Of a stretch of DNA of 64,000 nucleotides, positions 1 to 8,720 are shown in pieces (position 1 is the stretch's first letter; the number at the start of each line of letters is the position of its first letter). The notes below the pieces were generated by a model. It ran no database searches. It had not been told where the DNA came from and saw only the letters and a program-made list of their open reading frames with translations. The position numbers and the translations under genes are program-made. Source of the stretch: Gordonia alkanivorans NBRC 16433 (GTDB lineage Bacteria > Actinomycetota > Actinomycetes > Mycobacteriales > Mycobacteriaceae); contig NZ_BACI01000092.1 of assembly GCF_000225505.1 (NCBI RefSeq), positions 1 to 64,000 on the forward strand, read 5' to 3'.

Positions 1-800
1 TCGGCGTCGTGATGACCCGCCTGACCGACGGCGTGGTCGCCACCACCTATCAGGGCATCGAGGAGGAAGCGACGCGGGCCGGCTACTCGGTGCTGCTGTC
101 CAGCCCGCCCGACGACCCGGAAGCCCAGCGCGCGGCCATCGAACTGCTCGTGGGACGTCAGGTCGACGGCCTCCTGCTCAGCGGGCTGCACCGACCGGGC
201 AAGGAATTCATCGCGTCCCTGCGCGTCGGGGACGTGCCGATGATGACGCTGACCCGGCACGCCGATGCCGGGCTCCCGTTCGTCGGCGGCGACGACGTGC
301 GCGGCGGCGCGCTTGCCGCACGCCATCTGATCGATCGCGGGTACACCGACCTCGCGGTGATCGCCGGCCCCGCCCACGCCACGACGGCGACGGATCGGCT
401 GGCCGGCTTCCGGTCCGAGACCGCCGCGGCGGGGATCGAGCTCCCCGACCATCGGATCGTTCCGTCCAGTTTCGAGGTGCGCGGGGGCACCGAGGCGGGG
501 CGGATTCTGCTCGACGCACCGGACCGGCCGAGAGCGATCTTCGCGGTGTCCGACACCATCGCCGTCGGCGTCCTCGGCGTCGCTCGCGACCTCGGGCTGC
601 GAATCCCCGAGGACTTGGCACTCGTGGGCTACAACGACATCCCGATCGCCGCGCAGCTTCCCGTACCGCTCACGACGATCCACTCCCCCGCCCTGGAGAT
701 CGGCCAGACCGCGGTCCGTGGACTCTTGGATCTGACGGCGGGACGTGACGTGGAGTCGCGACGTCTGCCGGTCGAGCTGGTGGTCCGCGGCACCACCTAG
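1..800 (+). CDS. LacI-family transcriptional regulator, C-terminal part (cut by window start)
   Basis: The reading frame is already open at base 3 and ends with TAG at 798-800, so the N-terminal helix-turn-helix lies outside the window. What remains is the periplasmic-binding-protein-like sensor domain of LacI/GalR repressors. The visible family signatures are the GDD...GG.AA..LI.RG block near position 290, the HxxIAGP segment and the C-terminal GYNDIPIA...PLTTI block that ends in the usual GQ.A...LL helix. The domain normally binds a sugar or similar small effector. The effector cannot be told from this fragment. It is convergent with the SDR gene at 816. Confidence 0.9.
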   Translation, partial: GVVMTRLTDGVVATTYQGIEEEATRAGYSVLLSSPPDDPEAQRAAIELLVGRQVDGLLLSGLHRPGKEFIASLRVGDVPMMTLTRHADAGLPFVGGDDVRGGALAARHLIDRGYTDLAVIAGPAHATTATDRLAGFRSETAAAGIELPDHRIVPSSFEVRGGTEAGRILLDAPDRPRAIFAVSDTIAVGVLGVARDLGLRIPEDLALVGYNDIPIAAQLPVPLTTIHSPALEIGQTAVRGLLDLTAGRDVESRRLPVELVVRGTT

Positions 801-815
801 AAGTCGCGGGAGCAG

Positions 816-1628
816 CTAGAAGTGCTGTGCGCCGCCGTCGATCGAGATCTCCTCTGCGGTGATGAATTTCGACTCGTCCGACGCGAGGAAGGCCACCGCG
901 TTCGCGACCTCGCCCGCCTCTGCGGCGAACTGGTTCAGGAAGGTCATCCCCATACCGGCGAGGCGCGGGTTGGCCTTGTTGGTCTCCTCGATCCGCTCGA
1001 CCATGCGGCCCGAGCCCATCGGCGTGATGACCGCACCCGGATGCACGGTGTTGACGCGGATGTCGTACTGCCCCAACTCCGCAGCGAAGGCGCGCGACAT
1101 CCCGACCAGGGCGTGTTTGCTTGTCGTGTAGTGGACCATGAACGGCTGCAGCTTCTTCCCCGCCAGGGAGCTGATCAGGATGACCGATCCCCCGCCGCGG
1201 TCGATGAGGTGGGGAGCCGCCGCGGTAACCGTGTTCCACACGCCGGTCACGTTGATGTCCATGGTGTCGCGAAAGCTCTCCGGGGACACCTCGTCCCAGG
1301 TCTCGGGGATACAGATCCCCGCGTTGGCGACCACGACGTCGAGTCCGCCGAGTGCTTCCACCCCCTCGCCGACCGCCGCGCGGAGTCCGTCCAGATCGCG
1401 GGTGTCGCACCGGGTCAGAATCGCCTTGGCGCCCAGATCTTCGACGAGTCGCCGGGTCTCGGCGAGATCATCCTCGGTCGCCGAGTCGTAGGGCACACCC
1501 GGCAGTGGTCCGGCGACGTCGACGCCGACGATGTGCGCCCCTTCCGAGGCCATTCGCACCGCGTGCGCCCGCCCCTGCCCCCGGGCAACGCCGGTGATGA
1601 ACGCGACCTTGTCTGCCAGCCGTCCCAT
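816..1628 (-). CDS. Mycofactocin-type short-chain dehydrogenase/reductase (SDR)
   Basis: A 270-residue classical SDR. The N-terminus has the Rossmann motif TGVARGQG, preceded by the MGRLADKVAFITG start typical of the mycofactocin-associated SDR subfamily. NAG follows near residue 100, and the catalytic Y-x3-K appears as YTTSK near residue 165. That subfamily is thought to hold its nicotinamide cofactor tightly and pass electrons to mycofactocin; this is family knowledge, not shown here. It probably oxidises an alcohol in the same catabolic route as the acyl-CoA operon at 2998-8720. It is the second gene of a leftward pair with the SnoaL-like gene, 54 bp apart. Confidence 0.9.
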   Translation of the reverse strand: MGRLADKVAFITGVARGQGRAHAVRMASEGAHIVGVDVAGPLPGVPYDSATEDDLAETRRLVEDLGAKAILTRCDTRDLDGLRAAVGEGVEALGGLDVVVANAGICIPETWDEVSPESFRDTMDINVTGVWNTVTAAAPHLIDRGGGSVILISSLAGKKLQPFMVHYTTSKHALVGMSRAFAAELGQYDIRVNTVHPGAVITPMGSGRMVERIEETNKANPRLAGMGMTFLNQFAAEAGEVANAVAFLASDESKFITAEEISIDGGAQHF

Positions 1629-1682
1629 GCCACTCCCTGTCCGCCGGATGCCGGAACCCGATCGGGCCCCCTCGGCGCGACT

Positions 1683-2171
1683 CTACGGATTGACGGCGGC
1701 CGCGCGGGCGGACTCGAGGGCGAAAAGGTTCTCGTCCCAGCCATCGGCGAGGGGTCCGAAGAAGTGGAAGCGGACCTTCTTGACCCGGTACAACCAGTGC
1801 CCGTCCTGCTTGACCAGCGTGTCGGTGTATCGGCCCGCGGCGATCGAGGCGACGCCGTCGAGAACGCACGGCTGCCAGAGGAACGATCGCGCCGTCGCCA
1901 TGTCACCGTCGATGTCGATCTCGAGGTTCGTGATGAAGTGCCAGAACGAGGTGAGGCCACCGTCGGCCAGGCCGGCGAAGAACGCCCGCATCTCGGCCTT
2001 GCCCCGCGGGTTCGACAAGCCGTCGAACTCCCCGTCTTCGGTGAACAGTGCGATCAATTCGTCCCAGTTGCCGTCGTCGAGGTGGCGGCAGTACCGGGCG
2101 TCGAGCGTGCGGATGGCCTCGATGTCTTCCAGACGGGTGAGCCGCGACGCCAGCTCGGACTCGGTGGTCAT
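1683..2171 (-). CDS. SnoaL-like / NTF2-fold protein
   Basis: A 162-residue protein with the cone-shaped NTF2/SnoaL fold pattern: helix 'ASRLTRLEDIEAIRTLDARYCRHLDDGNWDELIAL' motifs, then FTEDGEFD, a central strand block and an RVKKVRF strand near the end. Such proteins act as small hydratases, isomerases or lyases, or just bind ligands, in ring catabolism. The start ATG follows a GGAGGAATC ribosome site. It is the first gene of the leftward pair with the mycofactocin-type SDR. A 16-bp motif shared with the acyl-CoA operon promoter lies directly upstream at 2181-2196. The substrate is unknown. Confidence 0.8.
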   Translation of the reverse strand: MTTESELASRLTRLEDIEAIRTLDARYCRHLDDGNWDELIALFTEDGEFDGLSNPRGKAEMRAFFAGLADGGLTSFWHFITNLEIDIDGDMATARSFLWQPCVLDGVASIAAGRYTDTLVKQDGHWLYRVKKVRFHFFGPLADGWDENLFALESARAAAVNP

Positions 2172-2180
2172 GATTCCTCC

Positions 2181-2196
2181 ATTAACATTCGTTCAC
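2181..2196 (-). promoter_or_regulatory. Candidate TetR operator, copy 1 (SnoaL/SDR promoter)
   Basis: Read on the minus strand the site is GTGAACGAATGTTAAT. It matches the site at 2930-2945 at 13 of 16 positions. It sits directly upstream of the ribosome site of the SnoaL-like gene. Assignment to the TetR protein at 2285 is inferred from position and symmetry. Confidence 0.5.
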
Positions 2197-2223
2197 GTGA
2201 TCCACACCATAAGCGCGAGATAT

Positions 2224-2249
2224 AGGCAGGTCAATCGAGCGGCCTGCCT
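2224..2249. promoter_or_regulatory. Inverted repeat in the SnoaL / TetR divergent region
   Basis: AGGCAGG (2224-2230) and CCTGCCT (2243-2249) form a perfect 7-bp inverted repeat with a 12-bp spacer, just upstream of the TetR gene. It could be a second operator or part of the promoter region. No function is shown. Confidence 0.3.
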
Positions 2250-2284
2250 TCATCATTGCTGGTGAAACCGCATCGCCCTAGTCT

Positions 2285-2914
2285 GTGCACATGAACACCC
2301 GATCGCCTTCGCCGACCGCAGCATCCCGCGACCGCATCCTCGACGCCGCGCTCGACGAGTTCTACACGGCCGGTTTTCACGGTGCGACGATGCGAACCAT
2401 CGGCAATCGTGCAGGTTGTAGCGCCGCCAACGTCTACAACCATTTCGAGAACAAGTCCGATCTGCTGGTCGAGATCCTGCGAACCGCGAGCGACGAACAG
2501 TTCACCGCGACCCGCAACGCGATCCGCCGGGCCGGCAAGGATCCCGCCGAACAGTGGCGCGCGGCGGTCGTCGCCCATGCGCTGTACACCGCCCAGAGAC
2601 CGCGCGAGTGCCTTGTCGCGAACACGGAGCTGCGCTATCTGGGCGAGATCGATCGCAAGCGGGTGGTCGGGTCCCGCGACGCCCAGGAGCAGCAGTTCGT
2701 CGACATCGCCGAAAGGGCGGTCGAACAGGGACTTTTCCACGTCGACAGAGTCCATCAGGCGGTTACGGCCGTACTGCTGATGTGCGCCGGCATCCCGGTG
2801 TGGTTCCGACCGGACGGCCCCCGGACCGCAACCCAGGTCGCCGACGACTACGGGCAGTACGCACTCAACCTCGTCGGATACCGGACCCCGCTCAACCCAT
2901 TGACCCGGGCCTGA
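2285..2914 (+). CDS. TetR-family transcriptional regulator
   Basis: A 209-residue TetR repressor. The N-terminal helix-turn-helix spans residues about 15-60 with the typical ILDAALDEFYTAGF...TMRTIGNRAGCSAANVYNHFENKSDLL pattern. The remainder is a helical ligand-binding domain. Translation can start at GTG 2285 or at ATG 2291, two codons later. It lies between the SnoaL/SDR pair and the acyl-CoA operon, and both have a near-identical 16-bp motif upstream. It is therefore the likely local repressor, probably released by an acyl-CoA or pathway intermediate (inference from TetR regulators of lipid catabolism). Confidence 0.9.
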   Translation: MHMNTRSPSPTAASRDRILDAALDEFYTAGFHGATMRTIGNRAGCSAANVYNHFENKSDLLVEILRTASDEQFTATRNAIRRAGKDPAEQWRAAVVAHALYTAQRPRECLVANTELRYLGEIDRKRVVGSRDAQEQQFVDIAERAVEQGLFHVDRVHQAVTAVLLMCAGIPVWFRPDGPRTATQVADDYGQYALNLVGYRTPLNPLTRA

Positions 2915-2929
2915 CCCGGTGCCCAAATG

Positions 2930-2945
2930 GTGAACGACCGTTAAC
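2930..2945 (+). promoter_or_regulatory. Candidate TetR operator, copy 2 (acyl-CoA operon promoter)
   Basis: GTGAACGACCGTTAAC is almost a perfect inverted repeat: GTGAACG / CGTTAAC with a 2-bp centre and one mismatch. It lies 52 bp upstream of the acyl-CoA dehydrogenase start and matches the minus-strand motif at 2181-2196. The 2-bp-centred 7-mer symmetry fits a TetR dimer site. Confidence 0.55.
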
Positions 2946-2997
2946 GAGCGATCAGGCCGACCCGATCACTCCGGCCCGCATTCACTAGGAGAAGGCC

Positions 2998-4191
2998 ATG
3001 ACCCATCGGCCGTCACAGCCCCGGACCGACAGCCCGCGCTACCTGACCGAGGAGCGCATCGCGATCCGCGACCTCGCCCGCGACTTCGCGATGAAGCAGG
3101 TCCTGCCGGTTGCCAACGAACTCGACCCCGTCCAGGGCACCATTCCCGACACGCTCAAGAAGGCGATGGCCGAGGTCGGGTTCTTCGGCATCATGATCCC
3201 GGAGGAGTACGGGGGCCTCGGCCTCGGAGTCTTCGAGTACTGCCTTGTCGCCGAGGAACTCTCACGTGCGTGGATGAGCGTGTCCGGCCTGCTGGCGCGC
3301 GGCAACGGCATGGGCGGCGGTTTCACTCCTGAGCAGGAGGCCGCGATGCTGCCCCGCGTGGCGCGCGGCGAATACCTGGGCGCGTATGCACTTTCCGAGG
3401 CGGAGGCGGGGTCGGACGTCGCCAACATCTCGTGCCGGGCGACACGCGACGGCGACGAGTGGGTCGTCAACGGCACCAAGATGTGGTGCACCTACGCCGA
3501 CGAGGCCGACTACCTGGTCCTGTTCGCCCGCACCGATCCGAACAAGGACCCGGCCAAGCCCCACCGCGGTATCAGCGCCTTCCTCGTCGAGAAGGAACGC
3601 GGCGAGTTCCCCGAGGGCATCTCCGGCACCAAGGTCCGCAAGATCGGCTACTTCGGTTGGAGCACCTGGGAACTGTCCTTCGACGACTTCCGCATCCCGG
3701 CCGACCGGATGCTCGGCGAGGAGGGCAAGGGCTTCTACCTCGCGGTCAGCGGACTGGAGGTCGGGCGTGCCCACACCGCCGCCCGTGCCATCGGCCTGGC
3801 CCGCGCCGCACTCGAGGACTCCATCGCCTACATGCACACCCGCAAGCAGTTCGGCCACGAACTCGCGGACTTCCAGCACCTGCGTTTCAAGATCGCCACG
3901 ATGGCCGCAGACATCGAGGCGGCGCGGCAACTCATGTACTCGGTCGCCACCGACATCGACACCGGCCGGCGGTGCTCGCTCGAGGCGTCGATGTGCAAGC
4001 TCGTCGCCACCGAGATGGCCGAACGGGTGACGAGTGAGGCCGTCCAGATCCATGGTGGCGCCGGCTACACCACCGATTTCCAGGTCGAACGACATTGGCG
4101 CGACGCACGTCTCACCAAGATCTTCGAGGGCACCAGCGAGATCCAGATGCGGATCATCTCCGACGAGCTGCTGGGCAGGGCCGGGTCATGA
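2998..4191 (+). CDS. Acyl-CoA dehydrogenase
   Basis: A 397-residue FAD-dependent acyl-CoA dehydrogenase of usual length. It would introduce the alpha-beta double bond into an acyl-CoA and pass electrons to an electron-transfer flavoprotein. Visible signatures are the ALSEAEAGSD block near residue 130, the KMWCT strand, the VQIHGGAGYTTDF block near residue 345 and FEGTSEIQ near residue 377, whose Glu is at the usual catalytic-base position. An AGGAGAAGGCC ribosome site precedes the ATG. It leads a five-gene operon in which each stop overlaps the next start by ATGA. The acyl substrate is not identifiable. Confidence 0.95.
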   Translation: MTHRPSQPRTDSPRYLTEERIAIRDLARDFAMKQVLPVANELDPVQGTIPDTLKKAMAEVGFFGIMIPEEYGGLGLGVFEYCLVAEELSRAWMSVSGLLARGNGMGGGFTPEQEAAMLPRVARGEYLGAYALSEAEAGSDVANISCRATRDGDEWVVNGTKMWCTYADEADYLVLFARTDPNKDPAKPHRGISAFLVEKERGEFPEGISGTKVRKIGYFGWSTWELSFDDFRIPADRMLGEEGKGFYLAVSGLEVGRAHTAARAIGLARAALEDSIAYMHTRKQFGHELADFQHLRFKIATMAADIEAARQLMYSVATDIDTGRRCSLEASMCKLVATEMAERVTSEAVQIHGGAGYTTDFQVERHWRDARLTKIFEGTSEIQMRIISDELLGRAGS

Positions 4192-4922
4192 CCACCGCCA
4201 TCGCCTCGCTCCGCGTCGGAGTCCGCACCTCCACCCGAACCCGTCTGGTCGCCGATGTCCTCGACCGTCACGGACTCCGCATCCCCTCTCGTTCACAGTC
4301 TTTCGGGATGGTCGTCGCCGAGTATCTGACCGACGCGGTTCCGTGCGCGGAACGTGTCGCCATCACCTGGTCGGCAACCGCCCCCATCGCGGAATCCGAC
4401 CACGTCCATGCGACCACCGTGGTGACCAGAGTCGGTGCCGACGGGATCGACCGGGAGGTCCGCCTGGTCGACGACGCCGGACGCGTTCGCGAATCCGGCA
4501 CGGAGACATGGCGTACCGAGGCCAGTCCCGAGTCGGTGCCCTCCCTCGACTTCTGCTCGGTCGAGTGGGGTGAGCTACTGCGCGCTCGCCTGCACCGGGA
4601 CGCCGCGTTCACCTCGTCGGTCTCCACCTGGGACGGCACCGTCGGACTGCGGTGCGGCGAGCGCGAGGTGCACCTCCGCATCTACAAGGGACAGGTCATC
4701 GACGTCACACGGCGCGCCCCGCTGGGTGCCACCTTCACCTTCGAGACCTCCCCCGCCACCTGGGTGGATCTCCTGCTGTCCGACTCGGACGACTTCATGC
4801 GCCGCGCTCTCCGAGGAGAGTTCTCCTCCGCCGGAAACGGTTACGAGTACCTGAGATTGACCAAGCCGTTGCACGCGATCATCCAGAACGCGCGCGCATT
4901 GGCACGGGAGGTGCACTCATGA
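4188..4922 (+). CDS. Two-domain protein: hotdog-like N-terminus and SCP2-like C-terminus
   Basis: A 244-residue protein whose ATG overlaps the dehydrogenase stop (ATGA). The N-terminal half (about 25-110) has the strand pattern of a hotdog-fold thioesterase or MaoC-like domain, including alternating hydrophobic strands and VRESGTETW. The C-terminal half (about 140-235) resembles a sterol-carrier-protein-2 lipid-binding domain, with LRIYKGQVIDV, a WVDLLLSD segment and a GNGYEYLRLT strand followed by a last helix. I see no clear catalytic residues. Both assignments are pattern-based and need a profile search. Its place between the dehydrogenase and the ligase suggests binding or hydrolysis of the acyl-CoA intermediate. 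Confidence 0.6.
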   Translation: MTTAIASLRVGVRTSTRTRLVADVLDRHGLRIPSRSQSFGMVVAEYLTDAVPCAERVAITWSATAPIAESDHVHATTVVTRVGADGIDREVRLVDDAGRVRESGTETWRTEASPESVPSLDFCSVEWGELLRARLHRDAAFTSSVSTWDGTVGLRCGEREVHLRIYKGQVIDVTRRAPLGATFTFETSPATWVDLLLSDSDDFMRRALRGEFSSAGNGYEYLRLTKPLHAIIQNARALAREVHS

Positions 4923-5791
4923 TCGAGGCACGCTACCTCGAGATCCAAGGCGCCCTGGCGTTCGTCGAGATCGTCACCGCTGGTTCCACGTCCCCCCGGG
5001 AATGCAACGGCGACACCCCGACCGTGCTGTGCATCCACACCGCGGGGCAGAGCGGCGTCCAATGGCGCCGTGCCGCACAGGACATCGCCGACTGCGGGTA
5101 CCGCGTCGTCGTGCCGGACCTGCCGGGCCACGGCCGTTCCGAACCCTGCCCGACGGGCCCGATCACCAACCTCGTCGACTACGCGGACTGGTTGACCGAC
5201 GTCCTGCAGCAGCTGGGCATCGAGCGTCCTTTTGTGATCGGCTGCTCCATCGGCGGGAAACTCACACTGGAACTGGCGACGCGGCCCGATTATCCGCTCG
5301 CCGGGGCCGTCGCGATGGCCGCCGAGACCGGGCCTGGCCGGGTCAAGATCGCCGGCCTGCGACGCGAACTCGAGGATGTGGCCGGACCGGCGCGTGCGGA
5401 GCGCACGTACCTCGGCAGTCTCGCGTCCGTCGGGCGGGCGGTACCCGCCGCACAGGCACATCTCATCGGCCTCATGCACAAACGCGAGGACCCGGAGATC
5501 TCGTCGTCGGACCTCATCGGCTGGGGCAGCCACGACGTCCGCGACCGGCTCACCGACCTCACCTGTGGGCTGCATCTGATCTGCGGCGCCGACGACCCGT
5601 GGATCAGCGTCGACGCCGTCCGTCGCGCCGCCGACGAGATCAACGAACTCGACGGTCCGCGTGCGCAGTTCACCGAGCTGGCCGGGTACGGCCACTACCC
5701 GATGGAAGAGCTCCCCGACTTCGGTGCCCGCGCTGACGCCTGGCTCCGATCCCTGCCGGCCGGCACCCGCACCCCGGAGGCCGTGTCATGA
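4919..5791 (+). CDS. Alpha/beta hydrolase
   Basis: A 290-residue alpha/beta-fold hydrolase. The start ATG overlaps the upstream stop (ATGA); an in-frame extension to 4652 only reflects an open frame inside the preceding gene. Seen are the oxyanion-region HTAG near residue 37, the PGHGRS loop, the nucleophile elbow GCSIGG near residue 105 (Ser), an acidic residue in GADDPW and the catalytic His in GYGHYPMEE near the end. It could cleave an ester or a C-C bond, as ring-opening hydrolases do. Its place in an acyl-CoA operon suggests it makes the free acid or a ring-opened product for the ligase next door. Confidence 0.85.
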   Translation: MIEARYLEIQGALAFVEIVTAGSTSPRECNGDTPTVLCIHTAGQSGVQWRRAAQDIADCGYRVVVPDLPGHGRSEPCPTGPITNLVDYADWLTDVLQQLGIERPFVIGCSIGGKLTLELATRPDYPLAGAVAMAAETGPGRVKIAGLRRELEDVAGPARAERTYLGSLASVGRAVPAAQAHLIGLMHKREDPEISSSDLIGWGSHDVRDRLTDLTCGLHLICGADDPWISVDAVRRAADEINELDGPRAQFTELAGYGHYPMEELPDFGARADAWLRSLPAGTRTPEAVS

Positions 5792-7485
5792 CCGTCACGA
5801 CCCATCCCACGCTCGCCGGGATGCTCGCCGATCTCGTCCACGAGTCCCCCGACAGTCCGGTCGCGATGGACGTCGCCGGCGGCGAGGTCATCACCCTCAC
5901 CCGAGCCGACCTCGGCCGCCGTGTCGACCAGCTGCGGGAAGAGCTGTCCCGCATCGGCGTCCGCCGCGGCCAGTGCCTGGCGGTGTACCTGCCCAACTGG
6001 TCCGACGCGCTGGTCTGGCAGTTCGCCGCATCAGCTCTCGGCGCGCATGTCATCGGGGTCAACACCCGGTACAACGTCGGTGAGGTCATGCACATCCTCA
6101 CCTCGGCGCGACCGGCGGTGGTCGCCGTCCCCGCGGAGTTCCACGGACTCGACGTCTTCGGCACCCTGCGCGAGGCGAGCTCGACGGCCGACCCCGTCCC
6201 GGCGATCGCGGTCGTTCCCGGGCCTCTGACTCCACGGGCAGCGGCGGCCGACTTCGACCTCGGCGCCGGGGCCTGGATCGCCGGAAGCGGCGACACCACC
6301 GGCGTTTCCGCACCTGCGACCCCGTCGACGACGGCTTGGACTTCGGCGGGCGACCGTGCCGCAGACACCGGCGAGCTCGCGGTCGCGTTCACGACCTCCG
6401 GCTCGACCGGGACACCGAAGCTCGCCGCACACCGGGATTCGGCCGTGGTCCGGCATGCGCATGCCGACTCCGTGATCATGGGGGTCCGCGAGGGCGACGT
6501 GATCCTCGGCGTCCTTCCGGTGTCCGGTGTCTTCGGATTCAGCACTGCCATGGCCGGTCTCGCGGGTGGCGCAGCCATCCTGATGGAGCCCGTCTTCGAC
6601 GCCGCGGCCACCCTGGAGAGGGTGGAGTCGCTGCGTGTCACCCACATCGTCGGCGGTGACGATCTTTTCGGGCGCCTGTACGACACCTGGCATGAGGGCC
6701 GGCGAACGGATTTGACCACGTTGCGGTGGCTGGGCATCGCCGACTTCCTCGGCCGCTCCCACGACATCGCGCGTTGGGTACGCGACGAGGCCGAAGCCGA
6801 GACGACCGGCGTCTTCGGCTCGTCGGAGGTCTTCGCCCTCGCGCTGCTCTGGTCGTCCGACGACCCGGAGTCGGTGCGCTGGAACGGCGGTGGCCGTCCG
6901 GTCGAGTCCGCCATCGAGGTACGCGTCGTCGATCCGCTCGATGACCGTGTCCTGGCCACCGGCGAGGAGGGTGAGCTGCAGTTCCGCGGCCCCAACGTCG
7001 TCGACGCATATCTCGGCAACCCGGATGCCGCCGCGCGTGCGTTCACCGCGGACGGCTGGTTCCGCAGCGGCGATCTCGCACGCGCACTCGACACCGGCGG
7101 ATTCCGCTACGTGTGCCGCATGGGAGATGTCCTGCGGCTGCGGGGTTTCCTCGTCGACCCGGCCGAGATCGAGCACCGCCTCGCCGAACACGAGAACGTA
7201 CAGACCGCGAAGGTCGTGGGGATCAGCGGTTCGGGTGGTTACACCGAGGCCGTGGCCTTCGTCGTTCCGGTCGATGACGGCGCAGACCTCGACGCCTCGT
7301 CGTTGAAGACCTGGTGCCGTGATCGCCTGGCCGCATTCAAAGTGCCCGCAGCCGTACACGTCATCGAGCGGATGCCGACCACGTTGGGCGGCAACGGAAC
7401 CAAGATCCGGGCCGTCGAACTGCGCGAGTGGGCGCAGCGATGGTCCGGCCAGGAAGTGGACTACCGCAAAGGAACACCCGCATGA
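5788..7485 (+). CDS. AMP-dependent acyl-CoA synthetase/ligase
   Basis: A 565-residue adenylate-forming enzyme that would convert a carboxylic acid, ATP and CoA into acyl-CoA. The phosphate-binding loop is TTSGSTGTPK near residue 200, the GWFRSGDLA motif is near 421, the hinge RLRGFLVDPAEIE follows, and the C-terminal catalytic-lysine region is GGNGTKIRAVELR near 535. The start ATG overlaps the hydrolase stop by ATGA. A short low-complexity stretch rich in Ala and Thr at about 165-195 precedes the P-loop. It likely activates the substrate for the dehydrogenase and thiolase of the same operon. Confidence 0.93.
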   Translation: MTVTTHPTLAGMLADLVHESPDSPVAMDVAGGEVITLTRADLGRRVDQLREELSRIGVRRGQCLAVYLPNWSDALVWQFAASALGAHVIGVNTRYNVGEVMHILTSARPAVVAVPAEFHGLDVFGTLREASSTADPVPAIAVVPGPLTPRAAAADFDLGAGAWIAGSGDTTGVSAPATPSTTAWTSAGDRAADTGELAVAFTTSGSTGTPKLAAHRDSAVVRHAHADSVIMGVREGDVILGVLPVSGVFGFSTAMAGLAGGAAILMEPVFDAAATLERVESLRVTHIVGGDDLFGRLYDTWHEGRRTDLTTLRWLGIADFLGRSHDIARWVRDEAEAETTGVFGSSEVFALALLWSSDDPESVRWNGGGRPVESAIEVRVVDPLDDRVLATGEEGELQFRGPNVVDAYLGNPDAAARAFTADGWFRSGDLARALDTGGFRYVCRMGDVLRLRGFLVDPAEIEHRLAEHENVQTAKVVGISGSGGYTEAVAFVVPVDDGADLDASSLKTWCRDRLAAFKVPAAVHVIERMPTTLGGNGTKIRAVELREWAQRWSGQEVDYRKGTPA

Positions 7486-8720
7486 CCGTCACCACGCCAC
7501 CACCCGCAGCCGACGACGTCGTCATCTGTGAGCCGCTCCGCACTCCCGTGGGACGGTACGGCGGATCGTTCGTCGACGTACCCGCCACCGAGCTGGCTGC
7601 GACTGTTCTCTCGGAGCTGTTGCGACGCACCGAGATCGATCCGTCGAGCATCGACGACGTGATCTTCGGTCAGTGCTATCCGAACGGTGAGGCGCCGGCG
7701 ATCGGGCGCGTCGCCGCACTCGACGCGGGACTCCCCATCACCGTGCCGGGATCGCAGCTCGACCGCCGCTGCGGCTCGGGCCTGCAGGCGGTTCTCGACG
7801 CCGCGATGCGCATCCAGACCGGGGTCGCCGACCTGGTTATTGCCGGTGGCGTCGAATCCATGAGTCGCGCAGAGTATTACACCGAGTCGATGCGGTGGGG
7901 CGCCAAGGGTGCGCCGGCAACTCTGCACGATCGCCTGGCGCGTGGCCGCGTCACGTCGGGCGGAAAGAACCATCCGGTTCCCGGCGGGATGCTTGAGACC
8001 GCGGAGAACCTTCGGCGCGAATACTCGATCCCGCGTCAGGAGCAGGACGCGCTCGCCGCCGAATCGCATCGCCGCGCCGTGGCCGCCATCGACAGCGGCA
8101 AGTTCGCGGAAGAGATCGTCCCCGTGTCGGTTCCGCAGCGCAAAGGCGACGACAAGATCGTCGACCGCGACGAACATCCCCGGGCCGACACCACGCTGGA
8201 GTCGCTGGCTCGTCTCCGGCCGATCATGGGCAAGTCCGATCCAGACGCGACCGTCACCGCAGGCAACGCCAGCGGCCAGAACGACGGAGCCGCAGCCACG
8301 CTGGTGACCACGCGTGCGAACGCCGAACGCCTCGGACTCAAGCCCCTCGCGCGCCTGGTCACGTGGGCGGTCGCCGGTGTCGGACCCGAGGTGATGGGCA
8401 TCGGCCCCGTCCCGTCCACCGCCAAGGCACTCATCCGCGCAGGCCTCGACCTCTCCGACATCGACCTCATCGAACTCAACGAGGCCTTCGCTGCTCAGGC
8501 TCTGGCCGTCACCCGCGAGTGGAAGTTCACCGACGCCGATTTCGAGCGCACCAACGTCAACGGTTCGGGAATCTCGCTCGGTCATCCGGTCGGCGCGACG
8601 GGCGTGCGGATTCTGACGACTCTGCTGCGTGAACTCGACCGTCGTGAGGCACGTTTCGGCCTGGAGACCATGTGCATCGGCGGCGGGCAGGGGCTCACCG
8701 CGATCTTCGAGCGGGTGTGA
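7482..8720 (+). CDS. Acetyl-CoA C-acyltransferase (thiolase)
   Basis: A 412-residue thiolase, the last gene of the five-gene operon. It cleaves a 3-ketoacyl-CoA with CoA. The nucleophilic Cys is in RRCGSGLQAV near residue 97, NEAFAAQA is near 330, the His is in SLGHPVGATG near 367, and the second Cys is in MCIGGGQG near 397; all catalytic positions are intact. The ATG at 7482 overlaps the ligase stop by ATGA, so I prefer it to the longer frame that opens at 7428. The stop abuts the stop of the convergent DUF2470 gene. Confidence 0.95.
   Translation: MTVTTPPPAADDVVICEPLRTPVGRYGGSFVDVPATELAATVLSELLRRTEIDPSSIDDVIFGQCYPNGEAPAIGRVAALDAGLPITVPGSQLDRRCGSGLQAVLDAAMRIQTGVADLVIAGGVESMSRAEYYTESMRWGAKGAPATLHDRLARGRVTSGGKNHPVPGGMLETAENLRREYSIPRQEQDALAAESHRRAVAAIDSGKFAEEIVPVSVPQRKGDDKIVDRDEHPRADTTLESLARLRPIMGKSDPDATVTAGNASGQNDGAAATLVTTRANAERLGLKPLARLVTWAVAGVGPEVMGIGPVPSTAKALIRAGLDLSDIDLIELNEAFAAQALAVTREWKFTDADFERTNVNGSGISLGHPVGATGVRILTTLLRELDRREARFGLETMCIGGGQGLTAIFERV

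Noticed and set aside
822..2225. Long plus-strand frame opposite the SDR and SnoaL genes
   Set aside because: It is the antisense of two convincing genes and its product is rich in Arg, Asp and Val with no domain; a common effect of high GC.
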